A DNA stretch of 42,758 nt from positions 1 to 42,758 of the IMG/VR virus record IMGVR_UViG_3300037847_004763, one strand, 5' to 3'. The notes beneath the pieces are model-generated. The model did not search any database. It saw only the letters and a program-made list of their open reading frames with translations, and had not been told where the DNA came from. Source of the DNA: a virus. The number at the start of each line of letters is the position of its first letter. The first letter of the stretch is position 1. Positions 31,865 to 39,179 of this stretch are shown piece by piece. The position numbers were made by a program, and so were the translations under genes.

Positions 31865-32395
31865 TCAACCTCGCTCTAAACGCACCGCATAATTTGCGGC
31901 ACCGGCCAAGGTGTATGGACCGATATAGGTAGCGACCCAGGGAAACACGTCCAGGATGGTGTTGATCATGCCTGGGTTTTGGGAGTCAGTGTTGTACTTG
32001 ACTTCGAGGTCGCCTAGTTTGACTTCCTCGTAGGTGCCGTCAGTTCCTTTGCTGCCGGTTAGAGCGTTGGGGTTGTTGGCGAGCGCACGAGCCAGTTCGA
32101 AAGTGCCGACTTTTACTTCGTCTGGAATAAAGGTGCATTTAAGTTCCACTCCATCGACTTTGTACTCTTTGCGGGGCCACTTGAGAGCTTGCGTGGTAGT
32201 GCAGCGTTCCCCGTAAAATTCAAAATCGTCAATAAAACGAGTTGCTGAAATAATCGCACGGTTCTTTTGATCGTCTGTTTTATTTACCCACGTAGAGTCG
32301 TCTGGTGTTGTTTCAAAGTATGCGTTTGCGTCAGCCAGCGTTACATAGCTGTTGGCTGATGCTCCTTGGAGAGTGGCGTCGATTGTTGCGGCCAC
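31865..32395 (-). CDS. Head-tail adaptor (DnaT-like/Gp6-like, 176 aa)
   Basis: GASANSYVTLADANAYFETT, RAIISATRFIDDFEFYGERC, then LKWPRKEYKVDGVE and IPDEVKVGTFELARAL are typical of the phage head-tail adaptor group often annotated as DnaT-like (xSYxxxxxAxxYFxxR...A...ID...W...Q.LxWPR...IPxxIxxAxxELA). Helical; binds the portal ring. No evidence that it acts in replication. Part of the connector block 30528-32395 with one- to three-base gaps. Confidence 0.8.
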   Translation of the reverse strand: MAATIDATLQGASANSYVTLADANAYFETTPDDSTWVNKTDDQKNRAIISATRFIDDFEFYGERCTTTQALKWPRKEYKVDGVELKCTFIPDEVKVGTFELARALANNPNALTGSKGTDGTYEEVKLGDLEVKYNTDSQNPGMINTILDVFPWVATYIGPYTLAGAANYAVRLERG

Positions 32396-32398
32396 GGC

Positions 32399-32581
32399 TT
32401 AATACCACCTTTGTTTGAGTTTAGCTCTGGTACGCCGTGCTGGTTTAGGTAGCGCACAGGCGTGGTAAACCGTTCCACCGTTTAGTTCGATTTGTGCTTG
32501 GTTATCGCTTACTTCGCTGGCTGGGATGTCGATAAATCTTTTTGTATTATCCTTGAGAATGAACAATCGCACCAGGTCCAT
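32399..32581 (-). CDS. Small hypothetical structural-operon protein (60 aa)
   Basis: MDLVRLFILKDNTKRFIDIP, then NGGTVYHACALPKPARRTRA, basic C-terminus KLKQRWY. It lies between capsid and adaptor genes with a three-base gap, where small connector or capsid-stabilising proteins are usual. Its ATG (32579-32581) overlaps by two bases the ATG of the divergent plus-strand gene (sequence CCATGCC), so the two cannot both be translated from full-length leaders in the gap; each 5' leader is the other's coding region. Confidence 0.6.
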   Translation of the reverse strand: MDLVRLFILKDNTKRFIDIPASEVSDNQAQIELNGGTVYHACALPKPARRTRAKLKQRWY

Positions 32582-32843
32582 GCCGCTTCGGAAAAGTGAG
32601 TCTCTTGGTACTAGCGTAAAGAAAGCTGAGACTCCGAAGGCTGAAAAGCCGCGTAAGTTTGCTGATGTCGTTAAGGAGATTCATAAGCTTCGTAATCAAG
32701 GTAAAACCGTGCCTGAAATTGCGATCCAGCTCAAAGTCAGTTACACGATCGCTAATCAGGTGGTGTTGCGGTCTTACAAAATGACTGCTCGTGGTGAGGA
32801 AGTGTTCCAGCGGCAGGAAGAAATGCGCCTGGGGCTTATTTGA
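32580..32843 (+). CDS. Lone plus-strand helix-turn-helix protein inside the late arm (87 aa)
   Basis: Start chosen at ATG 32580 (MPLRKSESLGTSVKKA) with AGG nearby; an ATG at 32559 is possible. A basic Lys/Pro-rich N-terminal arm precedes FADVVKEIHKLRNQGKTVPE and IAIQLKVSYTIANQVVLRSY, a resolvase- or MerR-like helix-turn-helix (QGKTVPEIAIQLKVSYTIANQVV). Probably a DNA-binding regulator or a small nuclease-associated protein. It is the only plus-strand gene among ~28 kb of minus-strand late genes, ending just before the capsid terminator. Head-on transcription suggests a moron or a regulator of the late operon. Confidence 0.65.
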   Translation: MPLRKSESLGTSVKKAETPKAEKPRKFADVVKEIHKLRNQGKTVPEIAIQLKVSYTIANQVVLRSYKMTARGEEVFQRQEEMRLGLI

Positions 32844-32848
32844 GGCAA

Positions 32849-32872
32849 TAAAAAAGCCCCCTTGCGGGGGCT
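32849..32872 (-). terminator. Terminator after the major capsid gene
   Basis: AGCCCCC (32855-32861) pairs with GGGGGCT (32866-32872) around TTGC; on the minus strand the T-run TTTTTTATT follows. Very strong. It limits read-through from the capsid gene into the connector and tail genes. On the plus strand there is no T tail, so it would act weakly, if at all, on the helix-turn-helix gene. Confidence 0.88.
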
Positions 32873-32898
32873 CGTCGTCCAATACCAAGCTGAGCTTA

Positions 32899-34008
32899 TC
32901 AGGAATAAGCGGTGCTGTCGAAGGGAGTGTTGACCAGGAGGCGCACGATGGGCACCATCTTGGTGGTTGCGAACACCAGACCCCAGCTGCTGGTGTTAGC
33001 CAGGTTGCCGGAAGTTGCGGCGTTGGTGGGGTTGTCGCCAGCGGCGGCCCACTTGGTGCCGGTGATGTGGAAGCCGTAGTGGTAATCCACAGCCAGCACG
33101 TCCTGCATGGACAGGATGTTGCGGTCGGCGGCGAGGCGCAGATCCTGTTGGATGCCCTCGGAAACGACGCCGGACTTGAACATGTAGACGGGGTACTTAA
33201 CCGCGTGGGTTGCGGTACCGCCGGCCAGGTAGGTCAGTTGGTCGTCAATCACGACGCGCAGACCTGCGAAGGTTGCGACTTCGGGTTGAGTGACACCAAC
33301 ACCGCCGCCGCCCCAGGTCACTGCGCCGGATGCGGCCAGTGCTGAGGTGCTGAAGGTCAGCATTCCGATCTGTTGCAGGTAATAAGCAACAGCGGAGTGC
33401 ATTGCGATGGTGTCGACCTCTTCGCCACGCTCGCCCAGCAGGTTCTTGGCTTCAAGAACGTTGCCAACGGAGATGTAGTTGGCTTCGGCGGGGGTTGCAC
33501 CAGCGACGGAAGCGTCGTACTGGTTGGCTCCGAGGACGCCAGCAGCAGTGATGCCGCCGAACAGACCCAGCAGTTGGGCCTTCAGGGTGGCAGTTTTCAG
33601 CTTGTTGATTGCTGCGGTCAGCTGGTTGCGGACGTGGCTGAGGGGGTCAGCGCCGGAACCCAGCTTGCTGAGGTCATCAGCGGCATAGCTGAAGCCACGG
33701 TGCAGCAGAGTCATAATCTGCTCGTCGGCTGAGGTGCCCTGAGGAGTCAGGTAACCTGCGCCGCCGGTGCCCCAGGTGGCGTTGCTGAGGATTTGCTCCT
33801 CAGTCGGGTTGATGGGATCGTGGAACGGCACGCGAACGCGGGTACCGCCAGCACGGGCATCCAGAGCGGCGTTGCGCTGGATGATGCCGCTTTGAATCCA
33901 CTTGGATTGCTCGAAAATGCCTTCAGAGGTGTACTGAAGGAATTCGGGGCGCGTAACGAGGTCCGACAGGAATGTTCCGCCGGAATAGTTTTCAGAGATG
34001 GCAGCCAT
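32899..34008 (-). CDS. Major capsid protein (369 aa)
   Basis: MAAISENYSGGTFLSDLVTR, then GTRVRVPFHDPINPTEEQIL and RGFSYAADDLSKLGSGADPL, IAMHSAVAYYLQQIGML and MQDVLAVDYHYGFHITGTKW. The order and feel are those of HK97-fold coat proteins of siphophages lacking a protease domain: an N-arm, an E-loop-like region at ~50-75, a spine helix (HVRNQLTAAINKLKTATLKA), and A-domain strands late. ATG 34008 has a strong AGGAG 6-7 bases upstream, and a strong terminator follows. It is next to a scaffold gene; no maturation protease is seen. Confidence 0.9.
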   Translation of the reverse strand: MAAISENYSGGTFLSDLVTRPEFLQYTSEGIFEQSKWIQSGIIQRNAALDARAGGTRVRVPFHDPINPTEEQILSNATWGTGGAGYLTPQGTSADEQIMTLLHRGFSYAADDLSKLGSGADPLSHVRNQLTAAINKLKTATLKAQLLGLFGGITAAGVLGANQYDASVAGATPAEANYISVGNVLEAKNLLGERGEEVDTIAMHSAVAYYLQQIGMLTFSTSALAASGAVTWGGGGVGVTQPEVATFAGLRVVIDDQLTYLAGGTATHAVKYPVYMFKSGVVSEGIQQDLRLAADRNILSMQDVLAVDYHYGFHITGTKWAAAGDNPTNAATSGNLANTSSWGLVFATTKMVPIVRLLVNTPFDSTAYS

Positions 34009-34053
34009 GACGGGCTCCTAAAAAAGGGTTTACGGCAGGCGTCCCACTAGGAC

Positions 34054-34758
34054 TTATTTCCCGGCTTCAGCTTTAAGAATTCGAGCTTTGTCTGGATCCT
34101 TCGCGAGAAGCATCATTTGCTCGGTGATGTTAAAGCTGTCTTTCAACCACGGGTTGGATTGGCCGGGAAGGGAGGTGGCGCGGGCACTGCCCGTAACACC
34201 CATTCCGGCAGTGTTACTAGCTGCAAAATGATGCTCGTAACCACTGCCAGGATTTTTCAGGTTGGCGACGTATTCCGCCACCGGGGTCTCAACACCGCCG
34301 ACAACAGCCACAGGCTGTCCTTCTTTGGTGCGGAGATTATCCTCTACCAGACGATACAGCTGATCAGGGGCAAGCGCACCAGCCGATGACAACTGGGAGA
34401 GCATATTTGAACGCAGTTGTTCTTTCGAATACCCCTGCTTAATTTGCTCGACTTCGGCTTCTTTTTCGGCCAAAGTTTGCTTTAGGGACGAGATTGTGGT
34501 TTGTGCGTCGTCCCAGAGCGTTTTGTACTCGCCAGATTCGGCTAGGCGCGCTTCCTCGGCTTTTTTCTTTTCGGTTTCGATGCTGCTCAACTGCTGCTGC
34601 AGTTTTTCGCGGTTTTCCTTGTCTTTGCGGCGCTCGTTAATCAGCTCGGCGTTTTTTGCTTTCAGCGCGTCGAGTTGGCTTTGCAGGTCGTTGGTGTCAG
34701 CCACAGGCTGGGCAGCTGCATTCTCCACAGGAGAAGTGGCTTGCTGTTCTTCAGACAC
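34054..34758 (-). CDS. Capsid scaffolding protein (234 aa)
   Basis: Acidic, Gln/Glu/Lys/Ala-rich with a long central coiled coil (residues about 25-110; LQSQLDALKAKNAELINERR, then KKKAEEARLAESGEY), low-complexity N-terminus, and a C-terminal region VPVAEYVANLKNPGSGYEHH-like ending DPDKARILKAEAGK. This is the usual scaffold organisation between portal and coat genes; it drives capsid assembly and leaves afterwards. No protease motif is visible. Confidence 0.85.
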   Translation of the reverse strand: MSEEQQATSPVENAAAQPVADTNDLQSQLDALKAKNAELINERRKDKENREKLQQQLSSIETEKKKAEEARLAESGEYKTLWDDAQTTISSLKQTLAEKEAEVEQIKQGYSKEQLRSNMLSQLSSAGALAPDQLYRLVEDNLRTKEGQPVAVVGGVETPVAEYVANLKNPGSGYEHHFAASNTAGMGVTGSARATSLPGQSNPWLKDSFNITEQMMLLAKDPDKARILKAEAGK

Positions 34759-34781
34759 AGGAAAAATTTAGTTAGACAATA

Positions 34782-36191
34782 CTATTCTACAGGGTTCTGA
34801 TTAACTACAACAGGCGGTGCTGGTGCGGCAATCTTCGCGGCTTCCTCTTCAATCTTTGTGTTATCAGGCAGAATCTCGCCACGACGAAGGATTTCGAGCA
34901 GCATTTCGTCGCTAATCTTGCCGTTGGTATTCAGTTCGGATAGGACAGCGACGTCTTGGCCGATGAGGCGGTAGTAGTCGAAGTCGCGGTCAATGCGGAT
35001 TTTGGGTGCCTCGATGCCGACGTACTTAGCGGCCAAGCTGTAAGCCTGGTTCAGTGCGCTTTCCAGCTCTTGGCTGATGATTGACAACACTGAGTTGCTT
35101 TGTGCTTGGTCAATACGCTTTGCCTCGGCTGACTCTGCTACAAACTTTTGGCCGAACAGCTTGGTGACGCCAAGCGTCGACATTTGACTTTCCAGTGATT
35201 GCAGCTCAGACATTTGTGCGTCGAAGCTGGTGGCGTCGGCTTGCACGTAATACGCCTTGTTGCCAGGCGTCATCGCGATGGCGTAATTAACGCCCATCGT
35301 TGCTGCACCAAGTGAGTCGTCCCAGCCCTCTAGCACAAGAGTGGGCATTGCGGCGATGTGGAGGGCGTGGATTAGGTCGGCTTGGCGTTGGTAGTGCGTG
35401 ATGTTGAGGTTGGCAATGTCGAGCAGGGGTGGTTGAGAGCGCAACATGCCCCGGCGGTTGCTGTAAATGGGCACCACTGGAATTTCGTCCAGGCTGAAGC
35501 CCCCGGTTTGGGAAAATTCGACGATGTCTTCGCCCAGCGTGTACAAGTCATAGCGACCGGGGTAAATGACCCGCATTTGCTCGACTTGCTCTTCACCAAA
35601 ATCGTTTAGGGGGCGAGTGGCGTACTCGTGGATGCGGATTTGGGTGAGGGGGCTGCCGGGCATCGTGTAATCAGCCTGCCGCCATCCCCAAATTTGTGCT
35701 GCGTCAACATGCACGAAATAGGGGCGACGGCCCATTGCACGCTCTTCAGCCAGATTGCGTGCGCCGGTTGCGGAGGGGTAGTCGACAAGAACTGCGCTGT
35801 GACCATAGGTAAGGCTGCTAACCAGGGCACGACGCGCATACTCGTTGATGTTGGAGCCGAGGCCATCGATGTTTTCGCTTAGTTCGAGCCAGTAGTCGTC
35901 GCCTTCGATGTGGATCGGTTTGCGCAGGATTGCTCCGGCGGCAGTTTCGATTAGGCGGCTGGTGTAGGGGGAGAGGACGCTGCGGTCGACGCGGGTCTCG
36001 TATGCTTGATCGTCTTCCCTTGGTTCCTGCGGTAGGTAAGTCTCGCTTAAATCGCGGATGTAGTTGGTGCCTCGGGTGACGGCGGCCATTACTTGCCAGT
36101 CTTCCATCATTGCGATGACTTCTAAGTCACGCACGAAGGGCGACTCGCTGACCGAAGCGCCTGTAGGAGGGATGTTTGCGCTGTAAACCAC
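34782..36191 (-). CDS. Portal protein (DUF4055-type, 469 aa)
   Basis: N-terminal region with TNYIRDLSETYLPQEPREDD, then RVDRSVLSPYTSRLIETAAG and ILRKPIHIEG; centre SSLTYGHSAVLVDYPSATGA; then the long helical spine QSLESQMSTLGVTKLFGQKF followed by AKRIDQAQSNSVLSIISQEL. This is the DUF4055 portal family of siphophages. It would form the 12-subunit ring at the packaging vertex. Located between terminase/small basic genes and scaffold, as expected. Confidence 0.9.
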   Translation of the reverse strand: MVYSANIPPTGASVSESPFVRDLEVIAMMEDWQVMAAVTRGTNYIRDLSETYLPQEPREDDQAYETRVDRSVLSPYTSRLIETAAGAILRKPIHIEGDDYWLELSENIDGLGSNINEYARRALVSSLTYGHSAVLVDYPSATGARNLAEERAMGRRPYFVHVDAAQIWGWRQADYTMPGSPLTQIRIHEYATRPLNDFGEEQVEQMRVIYPGRYDLYTLGEDIVEFSQTGGFSLDEIPVVPIYSNRRGMLRSQPPLLDIANLNITHYQRQADLIHALHIAAMPTLVLEGWDDSLGAATMGVNYAIAMTPGNKAYYVQADATSFDAQMSELQSLESQMSTLGVTKLFGQKFVAESAEAKRIDQAQSNSVLSIISQELESALNQAYSLAAKYVGIEAPKIRIDRDFDYYRLIGQDVAVLSELNTNGKISDEMLLEILRRGEILPDNTKIEEEAAKIAAPAPPVVVNQNPVE

Positions 36192-36228
36192 GGTCAGTTG
36201 CCTACTTTATTGTTATTTTGACAGATGC

Positions 36229-36483
36229 TCACCACTTAACACGATTGGCCCAATAGGCGGCGGACATCTTGCCTTTGGCGATGTTTTTTGCGTGGCGTGC
36301 TTTAAATGACTTGTTGCGGGCCGTACCAGACGGACTTCCTTTGACGCCTTGTTGGCCGAAGCGGATAAGTTTTACTTTGTCGCCTTCTTTTGCAAGGACG
36401 GCGTGTGATTTTTTGGGGTGATTGGGGGTGCGTTTGGGCTTGTTGTAGCCAGAAAAGGTTTCGCGGCCGCGCTTAATCGTCAT
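36229..36483 (-). CDS. Small basic structural-region protein (84 aa)
   Basis: Start chosen at ATG 36483, overlapping the end of the upstream 59-codon gene. RGRETFSGYNKPKRTPNHPK, then KLIRFGQQGVKGSP and SFKARHAKNIAKGKMSAAYW make up a conserved phage pattern (FSGYNKPKxTPxHPxKSHxV...IRFGQQGVxG...FKARHxKNIxKGKxSAAYWxNRVKW) that I recall only as a domain of unknown function. Highly basic. Presence next to the portal in many phages suggests a packaging- or capsid-associated DNA-binding role (inference). Confidence 0.75.
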   Translation of the reverse strand: MTIKRGRETFSGYNKPKRTPNHPKKSHAVLAKEGDKVKLIRFGQQGVKGSPSGTARNKSFKARHAKNIAKGKMSAAYWANRVKW

Positions 36484-36652
36484 CGTCGTCGACCTCAATC
36501 ATGACTTCTATGCCTGAACCTAGCCGAACCATCAAACCGGCAAAGTCGACTGGGTCTTGGGGCGTCATGAAGGCGAAGGTAGCTTCGGTCATGCGCGATT
36601 CGGCGTCTACCTCCATGTGGGTGCAGAAGCCGGGAATGATGCGAGTACCCAT
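36473..36652 (-). CDS. Small acidic protein (59 aa)
   Basis: Found by translation. ATG at 36650-36652 overlaps the stop of the gene above (TAATG), TAA at 36473-36475. It begins MGTRIIPGFCTHMEVDAESR and ends with a run of Asp residues (VDDDDD). Acidic with several Met. Its last 11 bases overlap the start of the next gene. The acidic tail contrasts with its basic neighbours and might bind one of them; no family recognised. Confidence 0.7.
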   Translation of the reverse strand: MGTRIIPGFCTHMEVDAESRMTEATFAFMTPQDPVDFAGLMVRLGSGIEVMIEVDDDDD

Positions 36653-37002
36653 TAACCGTTGAAAGTTACTGCGATGTGCGGGGTGATGCTGGGCGTTCCA
36701 GACGAAATAGAGTCCAGGCGGACGCGGATGGTGGAGGTACTTTTTCCGGTGTAGTAGTAGACGTACTCACCGTCGCTGTTGATGGTTTTGCTGGTGTCGA
36801 TTTCGTACCAGCTGGTGCCGCCATTGAAGCTGGCTTCGAAGGCCAAGGTGAAGTTGGCGCCGCCGGAAGCTTCGATTGCAAACGTGAACTCGGAGGCGTG
36901 CGCGTGGATGCGCATCTCGTCGTTGACGGTGGTCATCGTTCCACCGGTGTACTCAACGACGTTGGTGTACCGCTTGGTGTCGGTGACGTTGACGATTGCC
37001 AC
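36652..37002 (-). CDS. Hypothetical beta-sandwich protein of the head region (116 aa)
   Basis: MAIVNVTDTKRYTNVVEYTG, then FTFAIEASGGANFTLAFEAS and FNGGTSWYEIDTSKTINSDG, YYYTGKSTSTIRVRLDSISS. Alternating strand pattern with a FEASxNGGTSW loop resembles small phage decoration or fibre-like beta sandwiches. Its ATG overlaps the stop of the basic protein at 37002. A possible capsid decoration or head-fibre protein; not proven. Confidence 0.65.
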   Translation of the reverse strand: MAIVNVTDTKRYTNVVEYTGGTMTTVNDEMRIHAHASEFTFAIEASGGANFTLAFEASFNGGTSWYEIDTSKTINSDGEYVYYYTGKSTSTIRVRLDSISSGTPSITPHIAVTFNG

Positions 37003-37172
37003 TATTTCTTACCTTTGGGCTTGCGCTTTTTGGCGGTTTTTGCGGCGGCTTTGAAGTTGGCGGCGGTTGGTGCGCCTTTCGCTCCAGGCTTGCGCATCTT
37101 TTCGCCAGATCCTGCAGCAATGCGTTTGCGCTTTGCTTGAATGTTTGCGTATAGGCCGCGTTTTTTAGGCAT
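37002..37172 (-). CDS. Small basic phage protein, GSGEKMRKPG type (56 aa)
   Basis: The frame is open from 37250, but the ATG at 37172 (MPKKRGLYANIQAKRKRIAA) is chosen because related phage proteins start exactly there, and the upstream part overlaps the 21-codon gene at 37198-37263. The core KRKRIAAGSGEKMRKPGAKG is a frequent motif of tiny basic proteins in marine phages, of unknown function. Lys/Arg make up about a third. Possibly a DNA-condensing or packaging-associated factor. Confidence 0.75.
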   Translation of the reverse strand: MPKKRGLYANIQAKRKRIAAGSGEKMRKPGAKGAPTAANFKAAAKTAKKRKPKGKK

Positions 37173-37197
37173 GGATCTGGCAACGCTTAGTCCTATC

Positions 37198-37263
37198 TTA
37201 CTTATTCTTTTTGCCCTTTCCTTTGGGCTTTTTCTTACCGCCGTGGCCATAGTGTCCGGGCAT
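37198..37263 (-). CDS. Tiny basic protein (21 aa)
   Basis: Found by translation. ATG at 37261-37263, TAA at 37198-37200, with a good Shine-Dalgarno (AGGGGA, about 7 bases upstream). It begins MPGHYGHGG and continues as an alternating Lys/Gly/Pro run. MPGHYG-type mini proteins recur beside terminase genes in cyanophages. The strong ribosome binding site and the typical opening support it despite the length. Confidence 0.6.
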   Translation of the reverse strand: MPGHYGHGGKKKPKGKGKKNK

Positions 37264-37305
37264 TAGAAGTCCCCTAATTAAGAAAGGTTTGCAATAAACC
37301 TAGCG

Positions 37306-37416
37306 CTACTTTGATTTTTTCTTTTTGCCGCCTTTGAGTGAGCGCAGATAGCCTTCACAGCGGGCTTTTGCGGCGTTTTTGCTGCTGGATTTGGGCTTTT
37401 TCTTCTTTTCAGCCAT
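37306..37416 (-). CDS. Small lysine-rich protein (36 aa)
   Basis: The open frame extends into the end of the terminase gene, but the sensible start is ATG 37416 (MAEKKKKPKSSSKNAAKARC), 13 bases after the TerL stop. It ends SLKGGKKKKSK; more than a third is Lys. One of three consecutive tiny basic proteins (with 37198-37263 and 37002-37172) between terminase and portal; a role in neutralising packaged DNA is plausible but unproven. Confidence 0.65.
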   Translation of the reverse strand: MAEKKKKPKSSSKNAAKARCEGYLRSLKGGKKKKSK

Positions 37417-37429
37417 GGGAAGTGGGCGC

Positions 37430-38680
37430 CTACCAAACACGATAGTTAGTGGATCCCATGGTTTCGGGTTTAGCCAAGTTGAATACTTGTAGGCATAGAT
37501 AGCCCAAAGCGTCGAAGGCATGGTCAACACCGAGGTTTTTGTTGGGTAGTCCCGTTCCAGGGGCGTAGGTGAGGGTGCGGAGGGCTTTGATTAGTTCTTT
37601 GCAGCGGGGGTGGATGAACATGCGGCGCGTTCCAGTTGCATCCAGGAGTGCTGTGTTGACGCAGGTGATTTTGTCGCGGATTTTCCAGGGGGCGCGGGGG
37701 GTGGAGACGGTGAAGCCGGATTTGCGGAGGATGCTGTGGTCGGTGGTGCCGACGCCTTGGGTTTTGCGGGCTCCGCCGGTGGGGTCTGGGCAGCTGATGA
37801 TGCGACGATCCACGCCGTAGCGGTTTTGCACTTCTTCGCAGAAGTCCCAGGTGGTTGCGCCGCCGGTCATGATGATTTCGTCGAAAATCCAGAGCACGTC
37901 GCCTTTTTTGACGGCGCAGATGCCGGTCATTGGGTCGACGTTGAAGTCGACTCCGAGCAGTAGGGGCAAGACGGGGAGGTCTTTGACGTCTTTGCTGATG
38001 TTGTCGTCGGCGAAGCTGATGGCGACGAGGCCGCTTAGGTTCTCGAAGGACGCTTCGAATTCCTGGCGGAACGTGCGCGTATCAAGCTGAGCGCGGGCTG
38101 CGGCGACTTCCTCGGGTGGGACGTTGCCGCCTTGGATGGTTGTGTAGCACCAGCGCTGCCAGTCGCCGGTTTTGTCTTCTGGGACATAACACCACATGTC
38201 GTAGAACCAGCTTGCCGTACCATCCGGCGTGCTGATGAACAGTGCCCAGCCTTGTTTGTCGGCGAGGGCGGGGCGGATGACTTCGAACCAGACAGCGGAT
38301 TCCATGAAAGCCGCCTCGTCGAGTACTACACCAGAGAGGCTGCGGCCGCGAAGGGCCATGGCGTTTTCGGTGCCTTTGAGTTCGATGGTTGCGCCGTTGA
38401 CGAGTTCGATTTTGAGGTCGGTTTCGTTTTTGCTACGTACCAGGACAGGTGGGATTATCTTTTTTAGGACCTTCCAGGCGATGTCTTTCGCCATTCGGTA
38501 GGTGGGTGCGCAGTAAAAGAAGGTTTCGCCGGGGGAGTTGGCGGCCTTTTGTAGTAGTTCTATGCAGGCTAGGTAGGACTTGCCGAAGCGGCGGCCGGCG
38601 ACGAGGACGCGGAAGCGTTTTTGGCTGGCGAATACTTCGTATTGGGCTGGTTTTAGTGCGACATCAATCGTTTTCGACAT
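37430..38680 (-). CDS. terL: Terminase large subunit
   Basis: 416 residues. ATPase: Walker A GRRFGKS (29-35), Walker B SGVVLDEAA with D121/E122, coupling motif ISTPDG (149-154). Nuclease: VDFNVDP with Asp 245 and NLGVDHAFDALGY with D386 and D390 as further metal ligands, the RNase H-like fold. It packages DNA into the procapsid with the small subunit and portal. Overlaps the terS stop by 17 bases. The adjacent unusual non-coding stretch (39180-39540) could hold the packaging recognition site. Confidence 0.95.
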   Translation of the reverse strand: MSKTIDVALKPAQYEVFASQKRFRVLVAGRRFGKSYLACIELLQKAANSPGETFFYCAPTYRMAKDIAWKVLKKIIPPVLVRSKNETDLKIELVNGATIELKGTENAMALRGRSLSGVVLDEAAFMESAVWFEVIRPALADKQGWALFISTPDGTASWFYDMWCYVPEDKTGDWQRWCYTTIQGGNVPPEEVAAARAQLDTRTFRQEFEASFENLSGLVAISFADDNISKDVKDLPVLPLLLGVDFNVDPMTGICAVKKGDVLWIFDEIIMTGGATTWDFCEEVQNRYGVDRRIISCPDPTGGARKTQGVGTTDHSILRKSGFTVSTPRAPWKIRDKITCVNTALLDATGTRRMFIHPRCKELIKALRTLTYAPGTGLPNKNLGVDHAFDALGYLCLQVFNLAKPETMGSTNYRVW

Positions 38681-39179
38681 CTTCGGTTTGGGTTACGTCG
38701 ATTGGGGGTAGGGCGGTGGCGTCCGAACCAGTCATTTGGGTGGGTGGTTCGACGCGGACGCGGATTTCGGGCAGGGATTCGGTGGCGGTTGGTTCGTCGC
38801 AGCCCACTTGACGTGCCAGGGAGTCGAGGATGCTGGCGGCGGTTTGTAGTTGGCCGCGTTTGATGGCGGCGTTGAGGACTTTTTGGCGCATTGAGAAGAT
38901 GCGGCTGGCGTATTTTTCACGTTCCAGCTCAAAGTCTTGGTTGTTGAGGTTTGCGACCTCACGCCAGTCGCGCCAGGCGGTTTCTTCGCTGATTTGTTCT
39001 TTTTGGGCGTGGTCGAGGACTAGCTGTTTGGCGGGGAGTCCTTCGAGTTGGCGCATGTAGAGGCGCTTAATTCGCTGCTCTCGTTTGTAGTGAAAGCGCG
39101 TAATTTTTGGCGCGTGCTTGTTTTCCTTGGGTTCTTCGGAATGTCCCACAGGGACATCTTTGTTTTCCACGAGATTCAC
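38664..39179 (-). CDS. terS: Terminase small subunit
   Basis: 171 residues, GTG start at 39179. N-terminal helix-turn-helix-like part (REQRIKRLYMRQLEGLPAKQ, then LVLDHAQKEQISEETAWRDW), central helices (LEREKYASRIFSMRQKVLNA, then AIKRGQLQTAASILDSLARQ) and a Pro-rich acidic C-terminus (EIRVRVEPPTQ). Phage-type small terminase layout directly upstream of and overlapping terL. It binds the packaging signal. Its own 5' coding region contains a perfect palindrome (39141-39157). Confidence 0.85.
   Translation of the reverse strand: MNLVENKDVPVGHSEEPKENKHAPKITRFHYKREQRIKRLYMRQLEGLPAKQLVLDHAQKEQISEETAWRDWREVANLNNQDFELEREKYASRIFSMRQKVLNAAIKRGQLQTAASILDSLARQVGCDEPTATESLPEIRVRVEPPTQMTGSDATALPPIDVTQTEDVEND
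39141..39157. repeat. Palindrome in the 5' end of terS
   Basis: ATGTCCC-ACA-GGGACAT, a perfect 7-bp inverted repeat with a 3-base centre. Its TGTCCCAC half equals eight bases of the iteron core in the PrimPol gene, hinting that one protein may bind at both sites. Candidate operator or packaging site. Confidence 0.55.

Noticed and set aside
37002-37250. 82-residue version of the small basic protein starting at 37250
   Set aside because: Its first 26 residues overlap the 21-codon gene with a strong ribosome binding site; related proteins start at MPKK, so 37172 is preferred.
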